Assembly (NCBI RefSeq): GCF_016629525.1
Contig: NZ_AP024269.1
Span: forward strand, 2,728,001-2,792,000
Origin: Kaistia sp. 32K
Lineage (GTDB): Bacteria; Pseudomonadota; Alphaproteobacteria; Rhizobiales; Kaistiaceae
DNA length: 64,000 nt
Direction of reading: 5' to 3'
Shown: positions 17,813 to 26,624 of the stretch, in pieces
Layout of the letters: the number at the start of each line of letters is the position of its first letter
How positions within the stretch are numbered: the stretch's first letter is position 1
The notes under the pieces: model-generated
Database searches by the model: none
What the model saw: the letters and a program-made list of their open reading frames with translations, nothing else
Told to the model about the DNA's origin: nothing
Translations under genes and position numbers: made by a program

Positions 17813-18889
17813 TCAGGCCTGGCCGATGAACGAGGCGTAGCGACGCGCGATCTGCGGCAACGAGTAGTTCTCGTCGACGCGGCGACGCGCGGCGGCCGAC
17901 AGGCCGGCATAGTCCTGCAGGCCGATGCCGAGCATCCGGCACATCGCCTCCCCGAGCGCTTCGGCATCGCCGGGCGGAACCACCAGCCCGGTCTCCCCGA
18001 CCACCGCCGCGGCGTCGCCGACATCGGTGGTGACGACCGGCTTGCCATAGCTCATCGCCTCGGCGACGACGTTCGGGAACCCTTCCGTGCGCGACGACAG
18101 GACGAGGATGTCGATGCTGCGGTAGAAGGCGTCCATGTCGGTCACCTCGCCGCTGAGCGTGATGGAATCCTGCGACAGGCCGGCCTCGGCGATCATGTCG
18201 CGCACGGTCGCATTGTCGTCGGAGAGGCCGGCGCCGACCGCCATGAAGCGCGCCGCCGGATGCCGCTGCCGAACCCGCGCGGCAGCCCGGAAGAAGGTGG
18301 CGTGATCCTTCTGGCGGTGCAGGCGCGCCGCGATGCCGAAAACCTGCGGGACGCGGCAGGCCGGCTGCTCGGCAACCGGCTCGAACCCGTTCGGGATCAC
18401 TTCCATGTTCTGGTTGGCGAAGCCGAAGCGGCGATGCTGATCCAGCGCTCGCGAAGAGTTGAAGATGATGCCGTCCGGCAAGCGGGAGAGCCGCCGCGCC
18501 ACGCGCAGCGCCTGGCGCGTGTTCCACGAGAGCGCGGCCGGATCGTCCAGCGCCTGGCGGACATTCCAGAACACCGGCACGCGCTCACCGGAAAACCGCG
18601 CCGCCAGAACGCCGGCGATCATGGCGTGATACATCCAGCAGAGGATGACGCGTGGCCGCTCGCGCGCGATCAGCCGCGAAAGCCGGAGAATGGCAGGCAG
18701 CGCCCCGGCCATCGAGCGGGCGTGGAGCGGCACGTAGCGGACGGCGCCGCCCTCGAGCCCGCGATGATTGTCGGAGATGTCGATCAGCGAAGCGACGATG
18801 GCCGGCTCTGTCGACACACGCAGGAGCCGCGAAAGCATAGCCTCCGCGCCGGCTTGAGCCGTGTAGTTCGTAATGACGTGCATTATCAT
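17813..18889 (-). CDS. Glycosyltransferase family 4
   Basis: A 358-residue GT-B enzyme. The N-terminus MIMHVITNYTAQAGAEAML is the usual first strand and loop; a start at 18883 is equally possible because two ATGs lie six bases apart. The upstream frame to 19141 gives non-homologous sequence and was not used. The C-terminal half shows VFGIAARLHRQKDHATFFRA and the donor-site SSRTEGFPNVVAEAMSYGKP. It is the first gene of a minus-strand operon continuing into the methyltransferase and the lyase. It very likely adds a sugar to the lipid-linked repeat unit. Confidence 0.87.
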   Translation of the reverse strand: MIMHVITNYTAQAGAEAMLSRLLRVSTEPAIVASLIDISDNHRGLEGGAVRYVPLHARSMAGALPAILRLSRLIARERPRVILCWMYHAMIAGVLAARFSGERVPVFWNVRQALDDPAALSWNTRQALRVARRLSRLPDGIIFNSSRALDQHRRFGFANQNMEVIPNGFEPVAEQPACRVPQVFGIAARLHRQKDHATFFRAAARVRQRHPAARFMAVGAGLSDDNATVRDMIAEAGLSQDSITLSGEVTDMDAFYRSIDILVLSSRTEGFPNVVAEAMSYGKPVVTTDVGDAAAVVGETGLVVPPGDAEALGEAMCRMLGIGLQDYAGLSAAARRRVDENYSLPQIARRYASFIGQA

Positions 18890-19761
18890 ACTACAGAGCG
18901 CTCCCAGATTTCCTTTTACTGATGCTCCGAAGCAGGCATCAGAGGAAACAAATTGACGCCGATCCCAAATTGATACAAATTTCAAACCAATATCGAAATG
19001 TAATCTAAACTCCGGAAGTCGCTGACCGCAGGGAGCGGATTGGGATCTCTCGGAAATCATCGAACCGGACTGGGATTGCCGGCGAGTTCGTCGCCGTTGC
19101 AAGTATAACTTAGAATTCGTTCCCTGTTCTTCGAGTAGCATAGTCCGCCGGGCGCGTAGTCTGGGAGGATTAAAAGCCTGACACGCTTCGCCGCCTCCCC
19201 TGACAAAGCAACATCAAACCCGGAAACTTCCGGCGACCCGCCGCTTCGGAGGCCGTTTCGGCGATGCCGGCCCCCTCCGATCCAGGGCGAGACGCCCGCT
19301 CCCGAAGGACCGTTTCACCCTGCAACCCCGGCGAGCGCCGGGACCTACGAGGCGGCACCTACCCGAGAATGCAACCAGACGATATTCGACAACCATGGAT
19401 GTACGTAACGTAACCTGCGCTCCGTCCATACAATGTGACCGGAGACGCCAATTATCGGCGCAAAAATGGAGAGACGGGCAAGGACTTGGCCGGACAGTTA
19501 CAGAGATCGCAATAATATATAAAGCGAGCAGGTAAGGCAGACATGGGATCGGATCTGGGATTTGCTCACGGTTGGTTGAAACGAGTCTACTTTGAACCGG
19601 AAATTATTCATGCTATCCCAATCAGCAAGCGAAGCTTCGCCATGGGTCGTGGGCACATCAAAAAGGGCGAAGGGGCATAACCCGTCGCACTCGGAATGGG
19701 GGTTTTCTCCTGACGCACTTCCCCCCCGCTCCGGAATGAACTTCACCTAAGGGGTTCGCAG
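18890..19761. other. Long intergenic region without a supportable gene
   Basis: About 870 bases separate the divergent glycosyltransferase (start 18889) and histidine kinase (start 19762). Both ends are AT-rich, with a more GC-rich block from about 19150 to 19430. Short open frames of 60-80 codons exist on the minus strand but have no ribosome-binding site, recognisable domain or convincing codon use. It should hold the promoters of both neighbours; a small RNA or remnant gene in the GC-rich block cannot be excluded. Confidence 0.5.
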
Positions 19762-20751
19762 ATGACATTGTCTCCGGAAATTTCGGCCAGTGATGATTCA
19801 GTAATATTTCAGGTTGTTTCACCCTTTACTGACGACAATTTGGACGAAGAACCTTCCGAACCGTCAAATGGACTATCTCGAGAAAAAATCGGCTTCTCGG
19901 GAGGCCTGCCGTCGAACAATCCGCAGGCGATCCAGGAGACGATTCACGGGACCCGCCCCAGAAAATCGGCAAGTCGATCGGTCAACAGGAAGCACAGGTC
20001 GGCCGCCCCGAGCCTCATCGGGCCGAGCGGCCGCGATCCCGTCGACGGGGGCTGGGCCGCCTCGGCCGCGCTGGCCGACGCCCAGCCGGCGATGTGGACG
20101 ATCCTGACGCGGGAGAGGCAGCGGCTCTCGCGCGACATCCATGACGTCTCGGGCCAGTACATCGTCTCGATCCTGTTCCGCCTCGCGGCGCTCGAAAGGA
20201 CGGTCACGGATTCCCGCCTGCTGGCCCATTTCTCCAATCTCCGCCAGACCCTGACCCGGTTCAGCGAGGAATTGCAGCAGATCGCGACCGGAGAACGGGT
20301 GGGCGTGCCGCTCGGCTATCGCCTGGTCGCGGCGCTGGCGGACCTGATCGGGCGCTGGGAGATGGAAGTCGAGATCGAGGCCCGCTTCCGCCATCGCGGC
20401 ATGAACCGCGACCTGGACAACCGCACCGCCGAGACGATCTACCGGATCGTCCAGGAGGCCCTGACCAACATCGCCAAGCACGCCGCCACCGCCTCCGCCG
20501 TGACGATCCGCCTGCGGCGCATGCCGGATTCCGTCAGCATCGTCATCGAGGATGACGGACGCGGCCCGGACAGCGCGATCGATACCGCCCGGGCGCGCCG
20601 TGGCTCCGGCATCGCCGGCATGAGCCAGCGCGTCGCCGAGCTGGGCGGCGCCTTCTCCATCCGCACCCGGCCGGGCGGAAAGGGCACCCGGCTGGCGGCG
20701 ACGATCCCGCTGGTCGCCTCCCCGCTTCAACCCGTCGGGGTTACGCGATGA
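19762..20751 (+). CDS. Soluble sensor histidine kinase, NarL/HisKA_3 type
   Basis: A 329-residue kinase with no membrane segments. The first 100 or so residues are low-complexity and unassigned. The HisKA_3 dimerisation domain has the phospho-acceptor His127 in RLSRDIHDVSGQ. The catalytic HATPase domain shows an N-box (VQEALTNIAKHA), a G1 box (IEDDGRGPD) and a G2-like GSGIAGM. It should autophosphorylate and pass phosphate to the response regulator encoded next, whose ATG overlaps this stop as ATGA. Being cytoplasmic, it must sense an internal signal or a partner. It sits inside the polysaccharide locus, so control of its genes is likely but unproved. Confidence 0.9.
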   Translation: MTLSPEISASDDSVIFQVVSPFTDDNLDEEPSEPSNGLSREKIGFSGGLPSNNPQAIQETIHGTRPRKSASRSVNRKHRSAAPSLIGPSGRDPVDGGWAASAALADAQPAMWTILTRERQRLSRDIHDVSGQYIVSILFRLAALERTVTDSRLLAHFSNLRQTLTRFSEELQQIATGERVGVPLGYRLVAALADLIGRWEMEVEIEARFRHRGMNRDLDNRTAETIYRIVQEALTNIAKHAATASAVTIRLRRMPDSVSIVIEDDGRGPDSAIDTARARRGSGIAGMSQRVAELGGAFSIRTRPGGKGTRLAATIPLVASPLQPVGVTR

Positions 20752-21407
20752 GCTATCCTATCCGGACCGTGATCGTGGACGATCATCCCGTTGTGGTGGC
20801 CGGCGCCAAGGCGCTGATCGAGACGTCGCAGGACATCATCTGCGTCGGCGAGGCGAACAACGGCGCCGACGCGCTGGAGCTGATCGGGCGCACGGCGCCC
20901 GACGTCTCCGTGCTCGACGTCTCGCTCCCCGACATGAACGGGCTCGTTTTGACCGAGCAGATCATCAAGCGCGGCTATTCGGCCCATGTCGTGATCATGA
21001 CGCTCTATCACGAGCGCAGCTACGTCCAGCAGGCGCTGCAGGTCGGGGCGAAGGGCTTCGTGCAGAAATGCTCGGCCGGGCAGAACCTCTTGCTCGCCAT
21101 CCGCTCGGTCATGCTGGGCGGCCTGTTCTTCGATCCGCCGACGGCGAGCGAGATGACCGCGGCGCCGGCCGAGCAGAACGCCGCGATCACCAAGTCGGTC
21201 GGGGCGCTCGGGCTGACGGCGCGCGAGCAGGACGTGCTGCGCATGGTGGCGCTCGGTTATTCGAACAAGGAGATCGCGGCGCGCGCCAATATCAGCATCA
21301 AGTCGATCGAGACCTACAAGGCGCGGGCGACCGAGAAGCTGAAGCTGCATTCGCGCGCCCAGATCGTCCACTTCGCCGTGACGCATGGCTGGATGAACGT
21401 CACCTGA
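20748..21407 (+). CDS. LuxR/NarL-family response regulator
   Basis: A 219-residue regulator with a receiver domain and a LuxR-type helix-turn-helix. The acidic pocket is VDDHP (Asp11-Asp12), the phospho-acceptor is Asp57 in VSVLDVSLPDMNG, and the conserved Lys is in GAKGFVQKC. The C-terminal domain begins LTAREQDVLRMVALGYSNKE and has the recognition helix region ISIKSIETYKARATEKL. It overlaps the histidine kinase gene by four bases and is followed after 24 bases by a glycosyltransferase gene on the same strand, so the three may be co-transcribed. DNA targets are unknown; neighbouring polysaccharide promoters are candidates. Confidence 0.93.
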   Translation: MSYPIRTVIVDDHPVVVAGAKALIETSQDIICVGEANNGADALELIGRTAPDVSVLDVSLPDMNGLVLTEQIIKRGYSAHVVIMTLYHERSYVQQALQVGAKGFVQKCSAGQNLLLAIRSVMLGGLFFDPPTASEMTAAPAEQNAAITKSVGALGLTAREQDVLRMVALGYSNKEIAARANISIKSIETYKARATEKLKLHSRAQIVHFAVTHGWMNVT

Positions 21408-21431
21408 GGCTGTCATCCGGCGGAGGCCAGC

Positions 21432-22529
21432 GTGCGAATTGCGTTCGTTCTCTCCGGCTTCGGGGCCGGCGGCGCGGAGAAGGTCGTCAACCTCTTGGCC
21501 CACCACCGCCAGAGCCAGGGCGACACGGTCCATGTGCTCGCCGTCAACGCCGGCGATCCCGCGTCCTATTTCCCGTATGACCCCGGGATCGAACTCTCGA
21601 CGCTTGGAGGAAGCGGCAATGGCGCCGGCCGCGTCTCCGGCACTGGCCGGCGGATTCTCGCGCTCCGCCGGCGCCTCGCCGAACTCGCGCCCGACCTCGT
21701 CGTCTCCTTCCTGACCAAGGTCAATGTGATGACGGGTCTCGCCACGCTCGGGCTCGACGTGCCGATCGTCCTGTCGGAGCGCAACAACTTCCTGTCGCAG
21801 GCGAAAAGCCCGCTCTGGCGGCTGGCCGGGCCGATCGCCGGGCGGCGCGCCGCCCGCCTCGTCATGCAGACGAAGGAGGCCTGCCTCGCGCTGCCCTTCT
21901 CTCTGCAGTCGCGGGCGATCGTCATCCCCAACCCGGTCGCCTCGATGCGCGCCGCCCGCCCCAGCGACGGCTCACGGATCGTCGCGGTCGGCAGGCTGGA
22001 AAAACAGAAGGGGTTCGATCTGCTGCTTGAGGCCTTCGCCCAGGTCGCGGCGCGTCTTCCCGCCGCCCGGCTGACGATCTTCGGCGAAGGGCCGGAGCGC
22101 GGCGCGCTGGAGAAGCAGGCGCGCGATCTCGGCGTCGCGGATCGCGTCCACATGCCGGGCGTCACCCGCTCGCCGGGTGACTGGGTCGTCGAGGGCGATA
22201 TCTTTGTGCTGAGCTCACGCTTCGAGGGATTTCCGAATGTCCTGCTCGAGGCGATGGCGGCGGGGCTGGCGGTGATCGCCTTCGACTGCCCCTGGGGGCC
22301 TTCCGAGATCCTCGACAATCCCGATGCAGGCCTCTTGGTGCCGGCCGGCGATGTCGGAAGGCTGGCCGACGCGATGGCGCGCCTCGCCACCGATTCCGAT
22401 CTGCGGCAAAGGCTTGCCGCCACGGGAGCGGCCGAGGCCGCCGCGCGCTACTCCCTGCCCTCGGTGCTGGCGCTCTGGGACGCGGTGATAGCAGTCGCGG
22501 TCACGGCGCCGGCGGCTGTGCCGGCCTGA
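21432..22529 (+). CDS. Glycosyltransferase family 4
   Basis: A 365-residue GT-B glycosyltransferase. The start is GTG at 21432 with GGAGG five bases ahead, giving MRIAFVLSGFGAGGAEKVVN, the glycine-rich first loop of this family. The C-terminal domain has IVAVGRLEKQKGFDLLLEAF and the donor-site SSRFEGFPNVLLEAMAAGLA. It lies directly behind the two-component genes. Its last 29 bases overlap tail-to-tail with the opposite-strand membrane glycosyltransferase gene ending at 22501. Sugar specificity cannot be told. Confidence 0.88.
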   Translation: MRIAFVLSGFGAGGAEKVVNLLAHHRQSQGDTVHVLAVNAGDPASYFPYDPGIELSTLGGSGNGAGRVSGTGRRILALRRRLAELAPDLVVSFLTKVNVMTGLATLGLDVPIVLSERNNFLSQAKSPLWRLAGPIAGRRAARLVMQTKEACLALPFSLQSRAIVIPNPVASMRAARPSDGSRIVAVGRLEKQKGFDLLLEAFAQVAARLPAARLTIFGEGPERGALEKQARDLGVADRVHMPGVTRSPGDWVVEGDIFVLSSRFEGFPNVLLEAMAAGLAVIAFDCPWGPSEILDNPDAGLLVPAGDVGRLADAMARLATDSDLRQRLAATGAAEAAARYSLPSVLALWDAVIAVAVTAPAAVPA

Positions 22530-24135
22530 GATAGAGCATCGCGGTGCCGTAGCGATCCCGGACGCCGAGGTTCGATACCGGCGCGTAGCCATTGGCCTCG
22601 GCAAAGGCGCGCATCGGCGCCTCCAGGACGGGATCGAATCCGAGCAGCAACGCCGCCGGCGGATCGCTGGCCAGAAGCGCCCCCACCCGCGTCGGCGACG
22701 TCATCTTGTACTGGGCGGCGAGCGCCGGCTTGGTCAGGTCGCCGCTCCGATAGGCGAACGGCCCCGTCGCCAGCTCCGGATAGACCTGCAGCCCGCCCTC
22801 GAGCGGATAGAGCGGCGCGAGGGTCGCGACCTTGCCATGCGCCCCGGCCTCCGCCATCCGCTCGGCAATGCGGACGCCGTCATCATGCACCTGCATCACG
22901 GTCCAGCGACCCGGATGCGGCGCCCGGCCGAGAAACTGGCCAAGGCGCGGCGTTGCGATCAAAAGCACGATCGCCGTCGCCGCGATGAGAACCGGCAGGA
23001 CATGCCGCCGCTCGTCGACGCCGAGATCGCCGAAGGCAAGGGCGAGCGCCAGCGGAAGGCAGATCAGCGGCGGCGCGAAATACTGCGGAAAGCCCGGCGT
23101 CGGAATGAAGCTGAAGGCGACGCTGAACACCAGCGCGCCGAGCACGACCAGCGCCGGCGCCGAGATGGCGCGCATCGCCGGACGGCCCTCCGCCCGACGA
23201 CGAAGCACCGTGATCAGCAGGGTGAGCACCACCACGAGGGCCACGGCGATCCCGGCCGAAAACCAGATGTCGTGCGCCAGGAGCAGCTTGGCGACTAGCG
23301 ACATCGCCGCCCCGTCGTCGGCCGAACCCGACAGGCGCATGTACTGCACATGCGGACCGGTGTGATAGCCGAGCACATGGGCGAGGAAGCGCGATCCGTC
23401 GGTGGCGAGGTAGTAGAGGATCGGCAGCCCGCCGACGACACCGCCGATGGCCAGCGGCGCCACCACCCAGCCCGCCCGCTCGCGGACGCCGAGCGCGCGC
23501 GGCAGCAGGAAGGCGGCGATGGCGATCGGAAACACGAAGGCGACGGCGCTGACCTTGAAACAGACCGCGAGCGCCAGGAAGAAGCCCGACGCGGCATAGT
23601 AGAGAGGCTGCGGCCGCTCGTCCCGGACGCCGAGGACGAACAGCGCGACGCCGATGAAGGAGAGCGGCAGCGGCAGCAGGTTGTTGGTCGCGGTCATGCC
23701 CGGCTGCAGCAGGAAGTTCTCGTTCATCAGGCTGAGCAGAACGATGCACCAGCTCACCAGGCGCGAGCGCGTCAGCACATAGCTGAAGGCGGCGATCGCC
23801 GAGATCAGCACCACCCAGCCAAGCAAAACGCCGAGCCGCCCGGTCAGGAGCAGATGATCCGATCCTGTCAGCCTGCCGATGCCATAGAACAGCCAGGCCG
23901 AGCCCGGCGTGTGGTTATAGAAGAAGTCGCGGTAGATCTGCTCCGTCTCGAGCAGGCGGATCGGCGGCACGTAGAGCTGCTCGTCCTTGCGCATCTCGAA
24001 ATTCAGAACGCGCAGCGCCACCATGGCGAAGATCAGCAGAGAGAGGATCGCGACGCCGGCGCCAACGAGCGCCGATCTCGACCTTGCCGCTGGATGGGCC
24101 ATTCCGAAGGCAGGGGCTTTCTCAAGATAGGCCAT
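22501..24135 (-). CDS. GT-C-like integral membrane glycosyltransferase (family 39/ArnT-like)
   Basis: A 544-residue protein with about ten or more membrane helices. Near the N-terminus, in the first periplasmic loop, are EMRKDEQLY and later YRDFFYNHTPGSAWLFYG; acidic residues followed by a P-x-Y/W-like stretch are typical of the PMT/ArnT (GT-C) superfamily, which uses polyprenyl-phosphate sugars at the periplasmic face. The C-terminal part is soluble. It is divergent from the rfbF operon, which encodes GtrB- and GtrA-like proteins, so it could be the final transferase of a three-component decoration system. A second in-frame ATG at 24102 is possible. Confidence 0.72.
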   Translation of the reverse strand: MAYLEKAPAFGMAHPAARSRSALVGAGVAILSLLIFAMVALRVLNFEMRKDEQLYVPPIRLLETEQIYRDFFYNHTPGSAWLFYGIGRLTGSDHLLLTGRLGVLLGWVVLISAIAAFSYVLTRSRLVSWCIVLLSLMNENFLLQPGMTATNNLLPLPLSFIGVALFVLGVRDERPQPLYYAASGFFLALAVCFKVSAVAFVFPIAIAAFLLPRALGVRERAGWVVAPLAIGGVVGGLPILYYLATDGSRFLAHVLGYHTGPHVQYMRLSGSADDGAAMSLVAKLLLAHDIWFSAGIAVALVVVLTLLITVLRRRAEGRPAMRAISAPALVVLGALVFSVAFSFIPTPGFPQYFAPPLICLPLALALAFGDLGVDERRHVLPVLIAATAIVLLIATPRLGQFLGRAPHPGRWTVMQVHDDGVRIAERMAEAGAHGKVATLAPLYPLEGGLQVYPELATGPFAYRSGDLTKPALAAQYKMTSPTRVGALLASDPPAALLLGFDPVLEAPMRAFAEANGYAPVSNLGVRDRYGTAMLYLRPAQPPAP

Positions 24136-24460
24136 TGCGAAGCTCCGAATGGATCGTGCGGGAAGCCCGGACGAGCACTGTGCCCGGCATCGTCCGGGCG
24201 CTCGATCCAGGCGTTGCCGGCGAGCCGGCCGTCACGCCTTCAAGAATTTCCGGAATACTGAGTATCCGGATTGTTGTCCGCAAACCATACAGTCAGAAAC
24301 CCGACAGACGACCAAGGGATTATCCTGACATTCCCACGCCTTGCGGGCTTACCCAAGCTAAGATAGCATCCTTGCCAATATAATACTTATCGATGTTTCT
24401 TAAATTCGATGAGCCAGGACGATATCAGGCAAGCAGCCCGGATACTTTCTTTTAAATTAT

Positions 24461-24487
24461 CAAATATGTCGACTGCTTGCATATTTG
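24461..24487. promoter_or_regulatory. Inverted repeat overlapping the rfbF operon -35 box
   Basis: CAAATATG (24461-24468) and CATATTTG (24480-24487) are exact inverted repeats with an 11-base spacer, about two turns of helix between centres of the outer bases. One further outer base pair (T/A) also matches. The right arm covers the first half of the -35 hexamer at 24485-24490, so a bound regulator would affect polymerase directly. Confidence 0.55.
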
Positions 24488-24513
24488 ACATGCTGTCCTC
24501 GCGACACTGTTAT
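24485..24513 (+). promoter_or_regulatory. Sigma-70-type promoter of the rfbF operon
   Basis: A consensus -35 TTGACA (24485-24490) and a -10 TGTTAT (24508-24513) are separated by exactly 17 bases. Transcription would start near 24520 and read into rfbF at 24672. It is one of the two best-matching promoters in the window. Confidence 0.65.
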
Positions 24514-24671
24514 CGATTCCGATCCTGAACACTGCCGATCGAGGCATCTCGCGGAGCGCGTCCGGCGGGCGCGCTCCCCGGTATTCCGGGTCTGTCCCCG
24601 CCATCCCGAAGTCCGCCATCACTTTGGGGTATCACCTGCGCCAACCCATGGCAGGCACGCGGAGGCCGATC

Positions 24672-25490
24672 ATGAAAGTCGTTCTACTGGCCGGAGGTCT
24701 GGGGTCCCGTCTCGCCGAGGAGACCAACCGCATCCCGAAGCCGATGGTGGAAGTCGGCGGAAGGCCGATCATCCTGCATGTCATGGATATCTACAGCCAC
24801 TGGGGCTATCGCGACTTCGTCGTGGCCGGCGGCTACAAATGCATGCTGATCAAGAACTTCTTCCACAATTTCCACCTGTCGACGGCGGACTTCACGGTCG
24901 CCCTCGGCAGCGGATCGATGGTCCTGCGGCCGACCCGCCCGCTCGACTGGAACGTCTCCGTCGTCGATACCGGCCTCTCCACCATGACCGGCGGTCGCCT
25001 GCTGCGGCTGCGCGACTGGCTCGACCGCGACACCTTCATGGTGACCTATTCGGACGGCGTCGGAAACATCGACCTCGACGCGCTGCTCGCCTTCCATCGC
25101 TCGCATGGGCGGCTTGCCACCGTCACCGCCGTGCAGCCGCCGGCGCGCTTCGGCAATCTGGAGATCGAGGGCGATCGGGTCGTCGAATTCACCGAGAAGG
25201 TGCGCAAGCACGAAACCTGGATCAATGGCGGCTTCTTCGTCTTCGAGCCCGGCGTGCTCGACTACATTCCAGCACTCTCCGAGCCGCTGGAGATGTCGCC
25301 ACTGACCCGGCTCGCCAAGGACGGCGAGCTGTTCGCCTACAAGCATCACGGCTTCTGGCACCCGATGGATACGGTGCGCGACCGCGACTATCTCGAGGGC
25401 CTCTGCGAAAGCGAGGATCCGCCCTGGCTGCAATTCGCCAAGCCCGTCCCGCCGGTCGTCGGCACGACGCAGCCCGAGGCAAGGATCTAG
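24672..25490 (+). CDS. rfbF: Glucose-1-phosphate cytidylyltransferase
   Basis: A 272-residue nucleotidyltransferase making CDP-glucose from CTP and glucose 1-phosphate, the first step towards CDP-linked deoxyhexoses. The start at 24672 has GGAGG six bases upstream and gives MKVVLLAGGLGSRLAEET, the canonical nucleotide-binding loop, followed by IPKPMVEVGGRPIILHVM. The VTYSDGVGNIDLDALLAFH and WINGGFFVFEPGVLDY segments are characteristic of RfbF rather than of RmlA. An in-frame ATG at 24624 lacks a ribosome-binding site. It leads an operon with rfbG, which starts four bases after its stop. Confidence 0.95.
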   Translation: MKVVLLAGGLGSRLAEETNRIPKPMVEVGGRPIILHVMDIYSHWGYRDFVVAGGYKCMLIKNFFHNFHLSTADFTVALGSGSMVLRPTRPLDWNVSVVDTGLSTMTGGRLLRLRDWLDRDTFMVTYSDGVGNIDLDALLAFHRSHGRLATVTAVQPPARFGNLEIEGDRVVEFTEKVRKHETWINGGFFVFEPGVLDYIPALSEPLEMSPLTRLAKDGELFAYKHHGFWHPMDTVRDRDYLEGLCESEDPPWLQFAKPVPPVVGTTQPEARI

Positions 25491-25493
25491 GCC

Positions 25494-26597
25494 ATGGCCG
25501 ACCAGCGCCTTGACGAACGCTACCTATCGGAGGTCCTGCGCGGCCGCCGCATCCTCGTCACCGGCCATACGGGCTTCAAGGGCGGCTGGCTGTCGCTCTG
25601 GCTGCGCCGGTTGGGCGCCACCGTCGTCGGCGTCGCGCTCCCCCCCACCGCGCCCTCCTTCTGCAAGGCGGTCGGTCTGGAGGCGCTCGTCGATGGCCGC
25701 GTCGGCGACATCCGCTCGCAGTCCATCTTCGGCCGCAGCATCGAGGGTGAGGATTTCGACCTCGTCATCCACATGGCGGCGCAGGCCTTCGTGCGAACCT
25801 CGTTCGAGGCGCCGGTCGACACCTACCTGACCAATGTCGTCGGCACGGCCATCGTCCTCGACGCCGCCCGCCACATGCCGTCGCTGCGCGGCGTCGTCGT
25901 CGTCACCAGCGACAAATGCTACGAAAACCGCGAATGGGTCTGGGGCTATCGCGAGAACGACCCGATGGGCGGTCGCGATCCCTACAGCTCGTCCAAGGGC
26001 TGCGCCGAGCTTGTGGCGGCGGCCTTCCGCGCCTCCTATTTCAACGATCCGAACGGACCGCAGCTGAGCACGGTGCGCGCCGGCAACGTCATCGGCGGCG
26101 GTGACTGGGGCGCCGATCGCCTGATCCCGGACCTCGTCCGCTCCGTCGAGACGGACATGCCGGTCCGCCTGCGCAATCCGAAGAGCGTCAGGCCCTGGCA
26201 GCATGTCCTCGAGCCGGTTCGCGGCTATCTGCTGCTCGCGGCGCGCCTGCTGGAGACGGGCGCGCGTTATGCCGGCGGCTGGAATTTCGGTCCCGACACC
26301 CGCTCCACCGTCGAGGTCGGGACGCTGGCCGACATGGTCATCGCCAAATGGCAGGGAAAGCGGCCGCGATACGTCGTCGAGCGACGCGACAATGAAGCGC
26401 CCGAATCCGCCGTGCTCCGCCTCGACAGCACCAAGTCCAGTGTCGATCTCGGCTGGAGCCCCCTGCTCCGGCTCGAGGAGACGGTGGCGATGACGGTCGC
26501 CTGGTACCAGAGCTACCGGCAGGATCCGGCCGGGATCCGAGCCTTCTCGCAGCATCAGATCGACGAATACGCCGCCGCCTGGGGGCGTGGCGACTGA
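25494..26597 (+). CDS. rfbG: CDP-glucose 4,6-dehydratase
   Basis: A 367-residue SDR-type dehydratase that converts CDP-glucose to CDP-4-keto-6-deoxyglucose. The NAD-binding loop is VTGHTGFKGGWLSLWL, a signature specific to this family (GHTGFKG). VVVTSDKCYENREWVWGYRE contains the T-S-D-K-C-Y stretch of the active site, and RDPYSSSKGCAELV supplies the Y-x3-K pair. Its length fits the family. It lies between rfbF and the RfbH-like gene, whose substrate it should provide. Confidence 0.95.
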   Translation: MADQRLDERYLSEVLRGRRILVTGHTGFKGGWLSLWLRRLGATVVGVALPPTAPSFCKAVGLEALVDGRVGDIRSQSIFGRSIEGEDFDLVIHMAAQAFVRTSFEAPVDTYLTNVVGTAIVLDAARHMPSLRGVVVVTSDKCYENREWVWGYRENDPMGGRDPYSSSKGCAELVAAAFRASYFNDPNGPQLSTVRAGNVIGGGDWGADRLIPDLVRSVETDMPVRLRNPKSVRPWQHVLEPVRGYLLLAARLLETGARYAGGWNFGPDTRSTVEVGTLADMVIAKWQGKRPRYVVERRDNEAPESAVLRLDSTKSSVDLGWSPLLRLEETVAMTVAWYQSYRQDPAGIRAFSQHQIDEYAAAWGRGD

Positions 26598-26624
26598 GTT
26601 CCGGCCTCGCCGGACGCAAACGAG

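Larger units (their letters stand above)
24136..24671. other. Divergent intergenic region upstream of rfbF
   Basis: 536 bases between the start of the membrane glycosyltransferase (24135) and the start of rfbF (24672). The central part, about 24280-24490, is clearly AT-rich against a GC-rich background. It contains the promoter and dyad described separately. The stretch from about 24520 to 24660 would be an untranslated leader of about 150 bases; no riboswitch fold is recognised there. Confidence 0.6.

Noticed and set aside
16911..18527. A 538-codon frame suggesting a fused glycosyltransferase-methyltransferase
   Set aside because: Its N-terminal 250 codons are an out-of-frame reading of the glycosyltransferase gene at 17813; the methyltransferase has its own start at 17777.
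19498..19746. An 82-codon minus-strand frame upstream of the histidine kinase
   Set aside because: No ribosome-binding site, no known domain, AT-rich composition and position in a promoter region; not supportable as a gene.
24485..25513. A 342-codon plus-strand frame over rfbF
   Set aside because: It is out of frame with rfbF, begins inside the promoter -35 box, and is Arg/Pro-rich without domains.
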